This document shows positions 1-13,424 of a stretch of DNA of 64,000 nt, one piece after another. The DNA comes from Vespa crabro. Lineage: Eukaryota > Arthropoda > Insecta > Hymenoptera > Vespidae. Numbering within the stretch: position 1 is the stretch's first letter; the number at the start of each line of letters is the position of its first letter. The stretch lies in the NCBI RefSeq assembly GCF_910589235.1, contig NW_025813595.1:2728001-2792000 (forward strand), read 5' to 3'. Position numbers and translations under genes: made by a program. Below the pieces are notes generated by a model. It was not told the DNA's origin and searched no databases. It saw nothing but the letters and a program-made list of their open reading frames with translations.

Positions 1-81
1 TGATAATAACGGTTATAATAATAATAATAATAACAATATTAACGATAATCACATTAATAATAATAATAAGAATAATAATAA

Positions 82-965
82 TGATAACATAGATAATAAC
101 GATAATAGTAATAACGATTTTTTCGACAATAGTGATAATAATAATAACGATAATAACGATAATAGCGATTGTAGTGACAATAAAGACAGTAATAAGAATA
201 ATAATAATAATAATAACGATAATAATAATAATACTAATAACGATAATTACATTAACAACGATAATAGTAATAATGACTTTAATAGTAATAATCATAATAA
301 AGTTATTAGCGATAATATCAACAATAATAATAATAATAGTAACCATAATAACGATAATAAAAATAATAACTATAATAACGATAATAACAATGAAAATAAT
401 AGTAATAATAAATATATATTAAAGTTAGTAAGGATAATAACGATTATAATATTAATAATAATAACGTTAAATACGATACTAGTGACAATATTATTAATAA
501 TATTAACGTTAATAGGTATAATTAATAAATAAAAGTTAATAGTAATAACAATAATAACGTTAAAAACGATATTAAAGGTAATAACAATAATAATAATGAT
601 AATAACGAAAATAATAATAGCAATAATAACGATTTTTAATGTTAAAAATGATAATAATAATAACATTTATAACCATTACAACATTATCAACGATAATAAT
701 AATAATGGCGTTAATAATAATAATCATAATGAAGATATTAACAATAATTTCAACAATAATATTCTAAAAATAATAATAATAATAATAGTAACCATAAGAA
801 CGATAATATCGATAATAACGATTAAAATAATAACGATAGTAACGATAATAAAGATAATAACGATAATAATATTAACGATAATATCGACATTATTGATAAT
901 ATCAACAACGATAATTTTGATAATAACGGTAATAAAATTAATAACAAAAAAGATAAAAACAATAT
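82..965. repeat. Duplicated block A, copy 1
   Basis: This is a direct copy of 45321-46150. Shared landmarks in the same order are a GATAACATAG word (83), a T-run followed by CGACAATAG (118-130), ATAATCATAATAAAG (290-304), a phase slip at GATTTTTAATGTTAA (631-645), ACATTTATAACCATTA (663-678), and ACGATAATTTTGATAATAAC (908-927). The two copies differ by a net 56 bp, which is not a multiple of 3, and by many substitutions, so the duplication is old. Copy 1 carries one 33-bp unit where copy 2 has two. Confidence 0.85.
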
Positions 966-974
966 TAACAATTA

Positions 975-1790
975 AATATCGATTGTAACAATAATAACGA
1001 CAAAGACGATAGTAACGATAATAATAATAACGATAATAATAATAACGATCATAAAGTTAATAATAAAAATCATATTAAAGATAATAACGCTAATAACAAT
1101 ACTAACGATATTACCGATAATAATAATAACGATATTAAGGATAATATCGGTAATAATTGTAACAATATTAACAATAAAAACGATAATAATAATAACAACT
1201 AAAACATTAATAACGTAATTAACTATAATAAAATTTATAATAATAACGACAATGAAGATAATAATGATAATAATAGAAGTAATAATAACAATATTAAGAG
1301 TATTAAATATAATAATGATTATAAAGATAATAGTAGTAGTAATAATAACAGTAATAACAATAATAACGATAATAACGATTATAACAATGTTAACGATAAT
1401 AATATTGACGATAATAACGATAATAACAATTGTAATAGAAGTATTAATAACAATATTAAGTATAATAACAATAAAAACGATAATAGAAATAAAAATAGTA
1501 GTAATATAAAATGTAATAATTATAATAACGATAAAAACGATTTTAACGATAATAATAATGACGATAAATAGGACATTATCGATAATAATAATAACAATAA
1601 TAACGATAATATCGATAATAATAATAACAATAATAACTATAATTACGAAAATAACGATTATAACGATGATAATAATAAGAGTAATAATAACCACGAAAAT
1701 AACGTTAATAACGATAGCAATAATAATAACACTAACAATATAAATAATTACAATAGTAACGATAATAACATTATGACGATAATAATAATA
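975..1790. repeat. Duplicated block B, copy 1
   Basis: This is a direct copy of 20952-22010. Both begin with ATATCGAT, GTAACAATAA and GACAAAGACGATAGTAACG. Both then carry CATAAAGTTAATAAT, a GATATTAAGGAT word, GTAATAATTGTAACAATATT, GATAGTAGTAGTAATAA-like words, AATATTGACGAT and TAGAAGTATTAATAAC. The second copy carries roughly 330 extra bases (about 21400-21730) between the last two landmarks. The opening words alone also occur at 12055 and 24386. Confidence 0.85.
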
Positions 1791-2539
1791 ATAATATTAG
1801 CGATAATAGCGATAATGAAGATAATAACGATAATAAGGATAATAACATTATAGTTATTAACGATAAAAACGACAATAAAGAAAATAACAATTACAATTAT
1901 AAAGATATTAATGAAAATAACGATAATAATGATAATAAAGACAATAATAATAATAGTAATAACGATAATAATGATAATAACGATAATAATAAAATCGAAA
2001 ATAATGACAATAATAATAATAATAACATTAATAATGGTAATAAAGATAACATCGGTAATAATGAAAACAATAATATCGATAATAACGATATTAACGATAT
2101 AAAAATAATAATAATAATTTCGTTAATTAGGTTAATTACGAAAATATCGGTAATAACCACGATAACGGGGAAATCGATAATTAACAATAAAATCGATAAT
2201 AACGATAATAACGACATTAAATGTAATAATTATAACGATAATAACAATAATGATAATAGTAATTATAATAATAACGATAATAACGATAATAACGCATAAT
2301 AATAATTACAACAATAAAAATAGTAATAATAAAAATAATAACGATGATAACGATAATGACGATAATAATAAAAATAATACCGTTAATAACGATAGTAACG
2401 ATAATAAAATTAATAATAATATCGATAATACTGATAATAACGATAATAAAATATTAATAGTAATTAAAATAAGATAATATCGATAATAACGATAATATCG
2501 ATAATAATTATAACAAAATGACGACGATAATAATAATCA
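1791..2539. repeat. Satellite between blocks, with a hairpin at 2118-2143
   Basis: This is ordinary degenerate AAT satellite for which I found no long partner. It holds the imperfect hairpin at 2118-2143 and a GGGG at 2167-2170, which is unusual in a window where runs of G are rare. No gene or RNA is visible. Confidence 0.7.
2118..2143. repeat. Bulged inverted repeat (hairpin)
   Basis: TTTCG, a bulged T, TAATTA, a GGT loop, TAATTA, then CGAAA. The stem is 6 bp plus 5 bp with a one-base bulge. It interrupts the triplet pattern. It could be chance in such biased sequence. It lacks the GC-rich stem and T-tract of a bacterial terminator. Confidence 0.6.
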
Positions 2540-3060
2540 TTATCGGTATAAGGATAAATACGATAGCATCGATAATAATAATACCAATAATATCGGTAAT
2601 AACCATAATGACGACAATAATAATATTAATAATAATAATAATAATAATAACAAGGATAATAACGATAATTACGATAATAACGATAATATCGACAATGATA
2701 ATAATAATATTTACGATAATAATGATAATAACGATAATAATAATAATAATAACATTAAAACCAATAATAACGATAATAACAATAATAATAATAGCATTAC
2801 AAACAATAATATCGATAATAACGATAAATACGATAATAATTATAAAAATTATATCGATAATAACGATTAGAATTATAATACTATTAACAATAATATCGCT
2901 GACAACTATAATAACGATAATTATAATAATTTCATATAAATATTAAGAATTATAATGATAAGAACGAACATAACTATATAAAAGTATATAACGGCAAATA
3001 TAATAATAATAATAGCGATAAAGACGATAATGACGATAATAACGATAATGATGATAATAA
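2540..3060. repeat. ML family, copy 1
   Basis: One of four direct copies (with 17120-17345, 27766-28260 and 31105-31530). Landmarks in order are ATAAGGATAAATACGATA followed by CATCGATAATAATAA-like sequence, AGCATTACAAACAATAATAT, AACAATAATATCGCTGACAA, then GATAAGAACGAACATAACTA, an ATAACGGCAA word and a run of AATGACGATAAT words. This copy is diverged, with TTATAATGATAAGAACG where its siblings read TTATAACGATAAGAACG. Confidence 0.8.
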
Positions 3061-4163
3061 GGATTATAATAATGTCGATAGTAACGATAATGGTAATAAT
3101 AATAATAATGATAATAACGATTATAATAATAATAATAATAACCATAAAAGCTATAAAAGCGACAATAATAATAATAACGATAATAAGGGTACTAACGATA
3201 GCAAGGATAATAAATATATCAATAAAAACGATAATAACGATGTTAACGATAATAAAGATAATAACAATAAGACCGATAGTAATGATACGGTAATAACGAT
3301 TACTGAAATGATAATATTACCGATTGTTTTAATAATAACGATAATGACGTTAATAATAAAAATATTAATAAGGTAATAACGATATTAACGACAAAAACGA
3401 TAAAAATGATAATATCAATAATAATAAAAATAACAATTACAATAATAAAGATAATAACTATAAGAATGAGAACAATAATAACAATCATAGCGTTAATAAT
3501 GATAATAATAATAGCAATAATAGCGATAACATCGTTAATAACAATAATCGTAATAATAACGATAATAGTGGTAATAACGATGACAACGATAATAATAATA
3601 ATAGTAATAACGATAATAACGATATTAACCAAAATTAGGATAATAATAATAGAAATAATAACAATAATGGCGATATTAATGATAATTAGAATAATAAAGA
3701 TAGTAACAATAATAATAATAGTAATAATAATGTTAATAACGTTATTAACGATAATAACGATAATAATAATAACAGTAATATAGATAATAACGATAATATC
3801 GATTATAATAATAACAATTAAAACGATAGTAATGATGTTAATGATAACAATAATAACATTATTTACGATAATAACGACTATAGTAATAATAATAATTATC
3901 ATAATAATAATAACAATAATAACGATAATGAAGATTTTTACGATAATAATAATAACGATAATAACGATAATAATAATAATTTTAATAACAAAGGATATAA
4001 CGATATTCAGGAAAATAACGATAATAATGATAGTAACGATACTAATAAAAATAATAATAACAATAATAACTATAATAACGATTATAATGATAATAACTAT
4101 AATAATGATATTAACAATAAGAATAAAAGTAATAATAAAGACATTAACGTTATGAACGATTAT
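3061..4163. repeat. Satellite between blocks
   Basis: Degenerate AAT/AAC/GAT triplets throughout. A - strand frame stays open over about 1.2 kb here, but it only encodes an Ile/Val/Asn string, as expected from ATT/ATC/GTT triplets. I recognised no partner for it beyond the shared tail that becomes block G at 4164. No gene or RNA is visible. Confidence 0.75.
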
Positions 4164-4912
4164 AATGATAATAACGATACTAATAAAAAAAATAATAACA
4201 ATAATAAAGATAATAATAATAAAATTAATATCGATAATTACGTTAATAACTATAATAATAATAGCATTAATAACAATAATAACGATAATAATAATAATAA
4301 TAGTAATAAAAATATTAAGGTTAATAAAGATATTAATGATATTACTAATAACGATGACAACGATAAAAACAATAATATTAATATTAATAATAACGAAAAG
4401 AAGGATAATATCGATAACAACGATACTATTAATAATAATTATCAAGATAATAACATAATTAACGATCATATCGTTAAAATGATAATAACATTACTAATAA
4501 TAATATTAATATCAATAAAAACGATAACAACACTATTAATGAGATGAATATGAACGATAATAACAATAATAAGGATAATAAGAATTACAATAATATCGAT
4601 ACCAACGACAATAACAATAAAAATAATAATAATAATAACGAAAATAACGATAATAACGGTGCCAACGATAATAATAATAACAATAATAAGGATAATAACG
4701 ATGACAACGATAATAATAATAACAATAATAATGATAATAACGATAATAACGATTATACGGATAATGGAAATACGATGATATCGATAAATGTAATAATAAT
4801 AAGAACGATAATGAAGATAAAACGATAAAAATGATAATAACTATAATAACGATAATAACAATGAAAATAGTAGTAATAATAGAGATATTAAAGATAGTAA
4901 CGATAATAACGA
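4164..4912. repeat. Duplicated block G, copy 1
   Basis: Direct copy of 37366-38118 (749 and about 753 bp). Shared order: GATACTAATAAAAA, AATATTAAGGTTAATAA or its variant, GATATTACTAATAACG, GACAACGATAAAAACAATAA, AATTATCAAGATAATAACAT, CATATCGTTAAAATGAT, ATGAGATGAATATG or its variant, AATAATAAGGATAATAA, AACGATAATGAAGATAAAAC, and AGTAGTAATAATAGAGATAT. Parts of it recur alone at 28278, 28701, 60935 and 63912. On the + strand it can be read as an Asn/Asp string, but the frame is not shared in full with the sibling. Confidence 0.85.
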
Positions 4913-4975
4913 TAATAATAATAACGATAATAACAATAACGTCGATAATATTAATAACAAAATTTACGATAATAT

Positions 4976-5130
4976 CGATATTAATAATTGTAATCATATA
5001 AATAATAACGATCATAACGATAATAGCAGCTATAATAATAACGATAATAATGATATTAATAATAATATCACTATCGTAAGTAACAATAATAATGATAACG
5101 ATGTTTATAATCGTAATAATAATAACGTTT
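4976..5130. repeat. Y family, copy 1
   Basis: A 150-bp module running from ATATCGATATTAATAATTGT through a GATCATAACGATAATAGC-like centre to GTAACAATAATAATGATAAC and GATGTTTATAAT (5100-5111). The same order occurs at 7830, 13905, 46228, 55786 and 62082. Confidence 0.8.
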
Positions 5131-5249
5131 ATAATGATACTGACAGTAATAATGAAAATAAAAATAATAACCATAATAACGATAATAATAACATTATTAC
5201 TAATAATAACAGTAACGATAATAACGATAATAAAAACAGCAATAATAAC

Positions 5250-5380
5250 AATATTAACGAAAATAGTAATTACAATTGTAACGGACCAACGATAACAGCA
5301 TTTATAATAATAATAATAATAGCGAATGTAAGGATGATAACGGTGACACCTATAATATTAATAACAATAATAACGATAAT
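5250..5380. repeat. N family, copy 1
   Basis: Carries AACGAAAATAGTAATTACAA, then GCGAATGTAAGG and GGTGACACCTATAATATTAA (GGTGAC at 5342-5347). GGTGAC is very rare in the window, and I saw this arrangement at five sites (also 15307, 24656, 30897, 57373). Confidence 0.75.
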
Positions 5381-6255
5381 AACGATAATAATAAAAATCG
5401 TATTAAAGATAATAAAGATAATAACGATACTAACGGTAATAATGAAAATAATAATAACAACAAAAACAATATTAACGATAATAAGTGTAATAACAATTAT
5501 TATAATGACGGTAAAAACGATAACAACGGTAATAATGATAATAACGATAATAACGATATTAATAATGATAATAATAATAATAATAAAGATAATAACGAAG
5601 TAAACGGTTCTAACGATATGAATATTTACAACAATAACTATAATAACGATTATGATGATAAGAACGATAATAATACTAATAATAATAAAAATAATTCCGA
5701 CAATGACGACAATAAGAATAATAATAGAATTATTAATAACAATTTTAAGAATAATAACTGTAAAAACGATAATAACAATAATAATAATAGTAATAAAAAA
5801 GTAATAATTATAATAACGATAAAAACGATTTTAACGGTAATAATAATGACGATAAGTAGGATAATATCGATAATAATAATAACAATATTAGCCATAATAC
5901 CGATAATAATAATAACAATAATAACGGTATAATTAAAAATAATAGAAAAATAAAATAATATCAATAATAACGATAAAAAAAATAAAAACGATTATATCGA
6001 TTATATAAAATACGATAATAACGATATTATCGATAATAATAACAACAATATTAACAATAATATCGATAATAATAACAACAATATTGACGATAATATTGAT
6101 AATAATAATAACAATAATATCAGTAATACGGGTAATAACGATAATATCGGTAATAATAATAATGATACTATGTTAATAGCGATATAATCAATAACAATAT
6201 TAACGATAATATTGACAATATTAAAGATAATAATGATAATAATTTTAAAACAATA
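5381..6255. repeat. Satellite between blocks
   Basis: Degenerate triplet satellite. At 6030-6130 it has several ATCGATAATAATAACAACAA-type words in near-tandem at about 33 bp. No gene or RNA is visible, and I recognised no long partner copy. Confidence 0.7.
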
Positions 6256-6272
6256 ATAATTATCATAATTAT
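6256..6272. repeat. Palindromic core D, copy 1
   Basis: ATAATTAT-C-ATAATTAT: each half is itself a perfect palindrome and the two halves are identical, so the site can fold several ways. The flank AATTATAGTAGTAATAACG is also kept. Sibling cores lie at 22231, 39235, 47292 and 54144. Confidence 0.85.
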
Positions 6273-6962
6273 AGTAGTAATAACGATAATAACTATATTA
6301 AAAATAAAAATAATAACGATAAAAGAGATAATAATAATAAAATTTATAACGTTAATAACGAGAATAACGATAATAACGGTATTAATAATAAAATTGATAT
6401 CGCTAATAACGATAATAAAGGTATAATATTATTAATAAAGATGATAATAATGATTATAATGGAAATAATAATAATTACAATATCGATAATAACGATAATA
6501 ACGTTAAAATGGATAATAATAATTGTAATAACATTAGTAATAATAATAATGATAATTACATTAATAACGATAATAATAATAGTTATAATAACATTATAAC
6601 GAGAATAACGAGAACAACCATAATAACGAAATCTATAATAACGATAATAAAGACAATAATAATAACAATAATAATATCGATAATAACTGTAATATTGATA
6701 GTAAACATAATGACGATAATAACGATAATATCGATAATAATAATAATAATAATAGTTACAGTAATATCGAAAATAACGATAATAACGACAGTAATAATAA
6801 TAATAATATTAATATCCATAATGCAGATAATGACGCCACTTAAAATAATTATATAATATTAGTAATAATAACGATAATGACGATAATAATAATAGTATTA
6901 ATAACAATATTAAAAATAATAACGATAATAACGATAATAACGATAATAATAATAATAATAAC

Positions 6963-7050
6963 GACATTATAACTGTAATAAATATAATAACGATATGTTA
7001 TTAACGTTAAAGACGACAATAGTGATAATAGAAATAACGATAATAACGAT
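6963..7050. repeat. U family, copy 1
   Basis: A 90-bp module: GACATTATAACTGTAATAAA, ATAACGATATGTTATTAACG, TTAAAGACGACAATAGTGAT. Eight copies occur in the window in two subtypes, ATATGTTATTAACGTTAAAG (6963, 39783, 54755) and ATGGTATTAACGAT-like (22748, 40170, 47650, 47873, 55142). Confidence 0.8.
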
Positions 7051-7337
7051 AATAGCGGCAATAAAAATTATAATAATAAAGATAATAACGATATTATGGA
7101 AAATAAAGATAAAAGCTATAAGAATAATAATAATAAGAACAATATCAATGATAATAACGGTAATAAACATAATAACATTAACGATGACATGACAAAAATA
7201 ATAACAATATTAATAACGATAATAACGAAAACAACAATAATAAAGATAATAACTATATTAACGATATCAATAATAACGAAAATAACGTTAATTTCGATAT
7301 TAATAATAACAATATTAAAGATAATAACGATAGGGCG

Positions 7338-7360
<23 letters not shown>

Positions 7361-7372
<12 letters not shown>

Positions 7373-7411
7373 ATGATAAAATAATAATAAGATAAAATAA
7401 TAATAATATTA
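7361..7411. repeat. Inverted repeat with 11-bp arms
   Basis: Arms TAATATTATTA (7361-7371) and TAATAATATTA (7401-7411), separated by 29 bp that include two GATAAAATAATAATAA-like words. The partner region at 55311-55352 keeps a similar arrangement. AT-only arms of this length are not improbable here. Confidence 0.5.
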
Positions 7412-7504
7412 ACGATTACAACGAAAATAATGATAATAATAGTAGTAATAATAACAATTATAACAATAATAACGATAATAAAGAAAATAACGGTAATTAC
7501 GATA

Positions 7505-8000
7505 TTAATTATAAGAATAATCTATTTAACATTAATACTAACGTTGAAAACGATAATATAAATAAAATTAATAACGATAATAACGATTATAATAATAAGA
7601 ACGATAATAATATTAATAATAAAAACAATATTAACTATTATAACGATAATAACGTTAATAATAGATGTAATAATAACAATATTAAAAATAATATGTATAA
7701 TAACAATAATAACAACAATAATAGTAGTAATAATGACAGTAATAAAAATAATAGCCATAAAAACGATTTTAACGATAATAATAATAACGATAATAACGAT
7801 AATATCGATATTATTAATAACAATACTTATGATAATTTCGAAATTAATAATTGTAATCATATCAATATTAACGATTATAACGATAATAGCGACTATAATA
7901 ATAACTATAATAACGACTTTAATAATAATAATAATATTATCTTTAGTAACAATAATAATAATAACGATGTTTATAATAGAAATAATAAAAACGATTATAA
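7505..8000. repeat. FY family, copy inside block E
   Basis: The module runs from ATTATAAGAATAATCTATTT and AACATTAATACTAACGTTGA through AATAGTAGTAATAATGACAG and AATAGCCATAAAAACGATTT to ATTAATAATTGTAATCATAT and GATGTTTATAATAG. Siblings: 13560-14065, 55450-55950 and 61845-62240. Its last third is the Y module. Confidence 0.8.
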
Positions 8001-9119
8001 CGATATTTATAACGATATTATAAATATAACGATTAAAACGATAATATTGATAATAACGATAATACCGATAATAACGACAATAAAGATAATCATAATAACG
8101 ATAATAACGATAAAGATAATATTAATAATGGCGCTAATAAAGATAATAACTACAATAATAAAAATAATAATAATAATAATAACGATGATAACGATAAAAC
8201 CAATAATAATTTCAGTAATAATAACAATAATATCAATAATAACGATAATAACCATAATAATAATAACAATAAAATCGATAATATCGTTAATAATAGGAGT
8301 AATAATAACCTAATTAGGAATAATATATATAGTAACGATAATAACGGTAATAATGGTAGAAGTAATAACAGAAATAACAATAATAACGATAAAAACGATA
8401 TTAACGTTAAGAATAGTAACGATAATAACGATAATATTGATAATAATAATAACAATATTTACGATAATATCGATAACAGTAAAATAATAATTACAATATT
8501 AAAGATCATAACGATAATAGCGATAATATTAATAAAGATAATAACGACAATAAGAAAAATAATAATATCGATAGCAACATTAATAATTATAATGATTATT
8601 ATATTAGTAATACTAATAACGATTACAACGATAAAAACGATAATAACGATAATAATAATAAAATTAGAAAGGACAATTACGATAAAAACTAAAATAATAA
8701 TAGCAATAATAACTATAAAAACGATAATAATGATAATAAAAGTAATAACAATAATAACGATAATAATATTAATAACAATAATAACGATTATAATGAAAAT
8801 AACGATAGTGATAATAATATTAATAAAAATAATAACGTTAAAGCGATATTAACGATAATCACCTTAATACTGATAACAATATTAACAATAATAACGATAA
8901 TAACGATTGTAATGATAATAATATTAACAATAATAGCGATAAATACAATCATACCGATAATTATAATAATAGTAATATAGATAATAGAGATAATTAAGAA
9001 AAAAACGGTAATAACGAATATATCGATAATAAAGGTAATAATTATAACAATAATGACGATATTAACGATAATTACGATTATAATTATAATGACGATAGTA
9101 ATTATAATAGAAATAACAA

Positions 9120-9160
9120 TAGGAAAGATGATGAAGATAACAAATAACGATAGGAAAGAT
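9120..9160. repeat. 31-bp direct repeat with purine-rich TAGGAAAGAT
   Basis: TAGGAAAGAT occurs at 9120-9129 and 9151-9160, a spacing of 31 bases that is not a multiple of 3. The partner block E copy keeps the same pair and spacing (57180-57189, 57211-57220), so the local duplication predates the 3-kb duplication. Confidence 0.75.
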
Positions 9161-9215
9161 ATTGAAGTTAATAATAATAACTATAATAACGACAATAGTA
9201 ATAAAAATGACGATA

Positions 9216-10329
9216 ATAACGATATTAGCGATAATAAAAATAATAATTATAAAGATAATAACGAAATTGACCATAATAACGATAATGGTGATAATAACGA
9301 TAATAATAATAATAATAGTAACAACAATAACAATAATTACAATAATAATAACAACAGCAATAACGGTAATACCGATAATAACGATAATAATAATAACAAT
9401 GATAACGATAATAACGATAAGTACGATTATAATAATGTCGATATTAAAGAAAACAGTAATAATAATTATATCGTTAATAACAATAATAACAGTAATAATA
9501 ATAACAATGAAAAAGATAATAAAGAAATCAACGATATTAATTGTAATAATAAAATTATAATAACGATACAAACGATAATAACGATATTAAAGATATTATC
9601 GTTAATATTAACAATAATAATAACTATAATGACGACAATAACGATAATAACGATAATTATAATAAGACCAAAAACAATAATATTAATAAAATCAATAAAG
9701 ATAATAACAATAATAATAATAAAATAATAACAATAATAAGGATATAACAATAATATTAATAACACACTTAAGGATAATAATGATTATAAATATAATGATA
9801 ATAAGGATAATAATTATAATAATAATATCAATGATAAAGATAATAATGATACGAACGATAATAATAATAATAATAATAATAACCATAGTAACGATAATAA
9901 CAATAATAATAAGAACATTAATATCGATAATAACGATTATAACGATAATAACGATAGTACGGATTATTATAATAAAGATAATAACGATAATGACAATAAT
10001 AATAATAACGATAATGACGATAATAACGATAATAATGATAGTAACAATAATAACGATGATAACATTATTAACGATAATAATAATAACAATAATACCGATA
10101 ATAACGATAATAAATATAATAATAATAGTAATAATAAAGATTTTAACAATAATAACGATTACAATGATAATAACGAATATAATATTAATAATAATAACAA
10201 TAATAACGATAATAACGATAATAATAGTGGTAACAATAAAAGTAATAAAAATAATAACGATAATAACGATAATGAGGAAAATAATAATAACAATAATAAC
10301 GACAAAATTGATAATAATATTAGTAATAA
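9216..10329. repeat. Satellite between blocks
   Basis: Plain degenerate triplet satellite. It includes AACACACTTAAGG (about 9762-9774), one of the few departures from the triplet alphabet, and dense AATGACGAT words at 9980-10080. No gene or RNA is visible. Confidence 0.75.
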
Positions 10330-11090
10330 TATCAATGACAACGATTATAACGCTAATTACGATAAGTTTATACCTAAAAAAAGGATAATAATGATAAGAG
10401 CGATAATTATAATAACAGTAATAACAATTATAATGTTAATAACGAAAAAATAATAATAATAAGACCTATATGAACGATAATATAGATAATAATAGTAGTA
10501 ATAATAACAATATTATCAAAATTAACGATAATAACGATAACATTATTAACGATAATAACGTTAGTTATAACAATATTAATAACAATAATAACGATAATAA
10601 AGATAACAATAATAATCAATAACGATAATGCCGTTAATAACGTTAATAATAATAATAATAACTATTATAATAATAACTATAAAAACGATAATAATCATAA
10701 TAACGAAAATAACGATGATAGCGATAATAATAATAAAAATAATAATATTAACGAAAATAGGGACAATAACGGTAAGAACGATATAAATAGTAGAAAAAGT
10801 AAACGTAATTCCGATAATAAGGATAATAACAATAAAGTAAATAACGATAATAAAGACAATAATATTAATAATAATAACGATAATAATGATAATAACGATA
10901 ATAATTATATCGAAAATAACGACAATAATAATAATAATAACGATGATAAGGATAATAACGATAACATCGGTAATAATAATAACAAAAATATAGGTAATAT
11001 AAATAATAACGATAATAACAACATTAAATATAACAATAATAACGATAATATCGATAATAATAATAACGATAATGACGACAAAAGTAATAA
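10330..11090. repeat. Duplicated block I, copy 1
   Basis: Direct copy of 41458-42195. Shared order: GATTATAACGCTAATTACGA, GTTTATACCTAAAA (10368), AGGATAATAATGATAAGA, ATAATAATAAGACCTATA, ATAACGTTAGTTATAAC, AATAAAGATAACAATAATAA then TCAATAACGA, AACGATGATAGCGATAATAA, ACGATATAAATAGTAG, AAAGTAAATAACGATAATAA and ATAACATCGGTAATAATAA. Substitutions are frequent, so the copies are old. Confidence 0.85.
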
Positions 11091-11589
11091 TAATATTAAT
11101 TGTAATAACGAAAAAAATGATAATATCGATAATAATTATAACGTAAACGACGACGATATTAATAATCATAATAACGATAATAAGGATAAATACGATAACA
11201 TCGATAATAATAATAGCAACATTAACAATAATATAAATAAGAAAGATGATAACCGTAATAATAATAATAATAATAATAATAATGATAATAATAATAATAA
11301 CAATATTAATAATGATAATAACGATAATAACGATAATTATGAAAATAATAATAATAAAAATTTCGATAATAATGATTATAATTATAATAACTATAAAAAT
11401 GACAATAATATTGATAATAATAATAAAAATAATAATAAAGTCGATGACGATAATAGCGATAATAGTAGGAGTATAATATCAATAATTACAATAATAATGA
11501 AAAAAAAAGATAATAACGATAATTATATTTATGATTATAATGAAAATTGTAATAATAATAATAACGATTATACCGATAATAACGATAAT
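11091..11589. repeat. Satellite between blocks
   Basis: Degenerate triplets. It includes a short ML-like word (GGATAAATACGATAACATCG at 11185-11204), an (AAT)9 run at 11257-11283, and an 8-A run at about 11500, one of the longest homopolymers in the window. Confidence 0.7.
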
Positions 11590-12180
11590 AATGATAATAA
11601 TAATAATAATAATATTAATAATAATAAAAATAAAAACTATAATTTGTATAATAACAATAATAATAGTGGTAATGTTAAGAATAATAACAATAATAACGAT
11701 AATATCGATTATGACGATAACAATATTATTGTTAATAACTTCAATAGTAAAAATAATAATAATGATAATAAAGCTAATAACTATAATAACTATAACGACT
11801 ATAGTAACGATTAGAATAATAACGATAATAACGATAATAGTAGTAATATTATTAACGATAATAACGATATTTACGATAATAATTATAATAAAAATAAAGA
11901 TAACAACGATAGTAACATTCATAACGATAATAATAAAAACAATAATAATAATAATATAGAGAATTAAAATAATAATAATAGTAATAATAGCGAGAACATC
12001 GATAATAGCGATACTAATATTAACGATAATATCTATAAGAATAATATTAAAATATCGATAGTGACAATAGTAACGACAAAGACGACAATGACGACAAAAA
12101 TAATAACGATAATGACGATGATAATAATAATGATCATATCGTTAATAACGATAATAATAATAATAATAATAGCAATGATA
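11590..12180. repeat. Duplicated block Q, copy 1
   Basis: Direct copy of 23880-24520. Shared order: AATTTGTATAATAACAATAA or variant, GTGGTAATGTTAAGAATAAT, ATTATGACGATAACAATATT, TAGTAATATTATTAACGATA or variant, AAAATAAAGATAACAACGAT, AGTAACATTCATAAC or variant, then the block B opening words ATATCGATAGTGACAATAGT and GACAAAGACGACAATGACG (12055). Shorter versions of the GGTAATGTTA segment lie at 14870, 29690, 54003 and 62950. Confidence 0.85.
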
Positions 12181-13112
12181 ACGATATTAACGATTATAAT
12201 ATTATCGATAATAACGATAATAATCCATAATAATAATAATATTAATTAACATAATAACGATATTAATGATAATAATGATAATAACAATAATAACACTAAT
12301 AACGATAGTTGCGATAATAATAGTAATAATAATAACAATAATAACAAAAATATTGTTAATAAGGAAAATACCGATGATAATGATAATTATAATATTCATA
12401 ATAACTATAATAAGGATATTATCGATAATAATAATTACGATAATAACGATCAGAATAATATCCATGAAAACGATAAAATCGAATATAATAATAAAAACTT
12501 TAACGATAAAATCGATAATAATAAAAATAATTTTAACGTTAATAACCATAATAATAATAATAATAATAGCAATAATAACCGTAATAAGGAAAATAAGAAG
12601 GAAAATAATAATAACGATAATAACAATAATAGTAATAATTATAATATCGATAGTAACAGTAATAACTATAATGACGATAATAACGATAATGATAATAACG
12701 AAAATGACGATGGATATAGAAACGATAATACTTTTAATAACGATAATAATAATAATAATAATAGCGATAATAAAGATATTAACGTTAATAACGATAATAA
12801 TGAAAACAATTAAAATGTTAATAACAATAATTATGATAATAATAATAATAATTATAATAGTGATAGCATTAACAACGATATTTAAGATAATAATAACAAT
12901 AATAAGGATAATAACATTATTTACGATAATAATGATAATAAAGTTAATGACGATAATATCGATAATTATAATAACAATATTAACGATAATAAAAATAAAA
13001 ATACTAACAAAACAGCGATAATAACGAAATTATCGATAATAACGATAATAATAATAGTAATAATAATAACGATAATAATCATAAAAACAACAATAATATT
13101 AATAATAATAAT

Positions 13113-13148
<36 letters not shown>

Positions 13149-13424
13149 GATAATAACGATTTTAATGATAATGAAAAAATAATAATAGCAATTAATACGG
13201 TAAATACGATAATAAAATAGTAATAATAACGATTAGAACGATACTAACCACAATAACGATAATAATAATAACAATTATAAAGATAATAACGATAATAATT
13301 ATTAGAATGACAATAACTATAAAAACGATTATAATCACAACGATAATAACGATAATATGGAAAAAAATAATAACAAGATTAACAATAATATTGATAATAA
13401 TAATAATAAAAATAACAATAACTA
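12181..13424. repeat. Satellite between blocks with an AB-family site
   Basis: Degenerate triplets. At 12370-12425 it carries one of four copies of a word series (CCGATGATAATGATAATTAT, AATATTCATAATAACTATAA) that also occurs at 16848, 21630 and 30178. A pure (AAT)10 run lies at 13116-13145. No gene or RNA is visible. Confidence 0.75.

Larger units (their letters stand above)
6256..9215. repeat. 3-kb duplicated block E, copy 1
   Basis: The largest duplication in the window; its partner is 54144-57275. Landmarks in order are the palindromic core at 6256-6272, GGTATAATATTATTAATA (6420), AAAATGGATAATAATAATTG (6506), ATAACGAGAACAAC (6606), GACATTATAACTGTAATAAA (6963), ATGTTATTAACGTTAAAGAC (6994), the FY module (7505-8000), AATAATTTCAGTAATAATAA (8205), a CTAATTAGGAATAATATATA word (8310), AACGTTAAAGCGATATTAAC (8834), ACCTTAATAC (8861) and a duplicated TAGGAAAGAT word (9120, 9151). 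Copy 2 has about 160 extra bases at 55115-55280. A partial third copy lies at 39190-40250. No reading frame is conserved across it. Confidence 0.9.

Noticed and set aside
7361..7411. Bacterial-type terminator or RNA hairpin
   Set aside because: AT-only arms 29 bases apart are likely by chance in this composition, and there is no GC stem or U-tract context.
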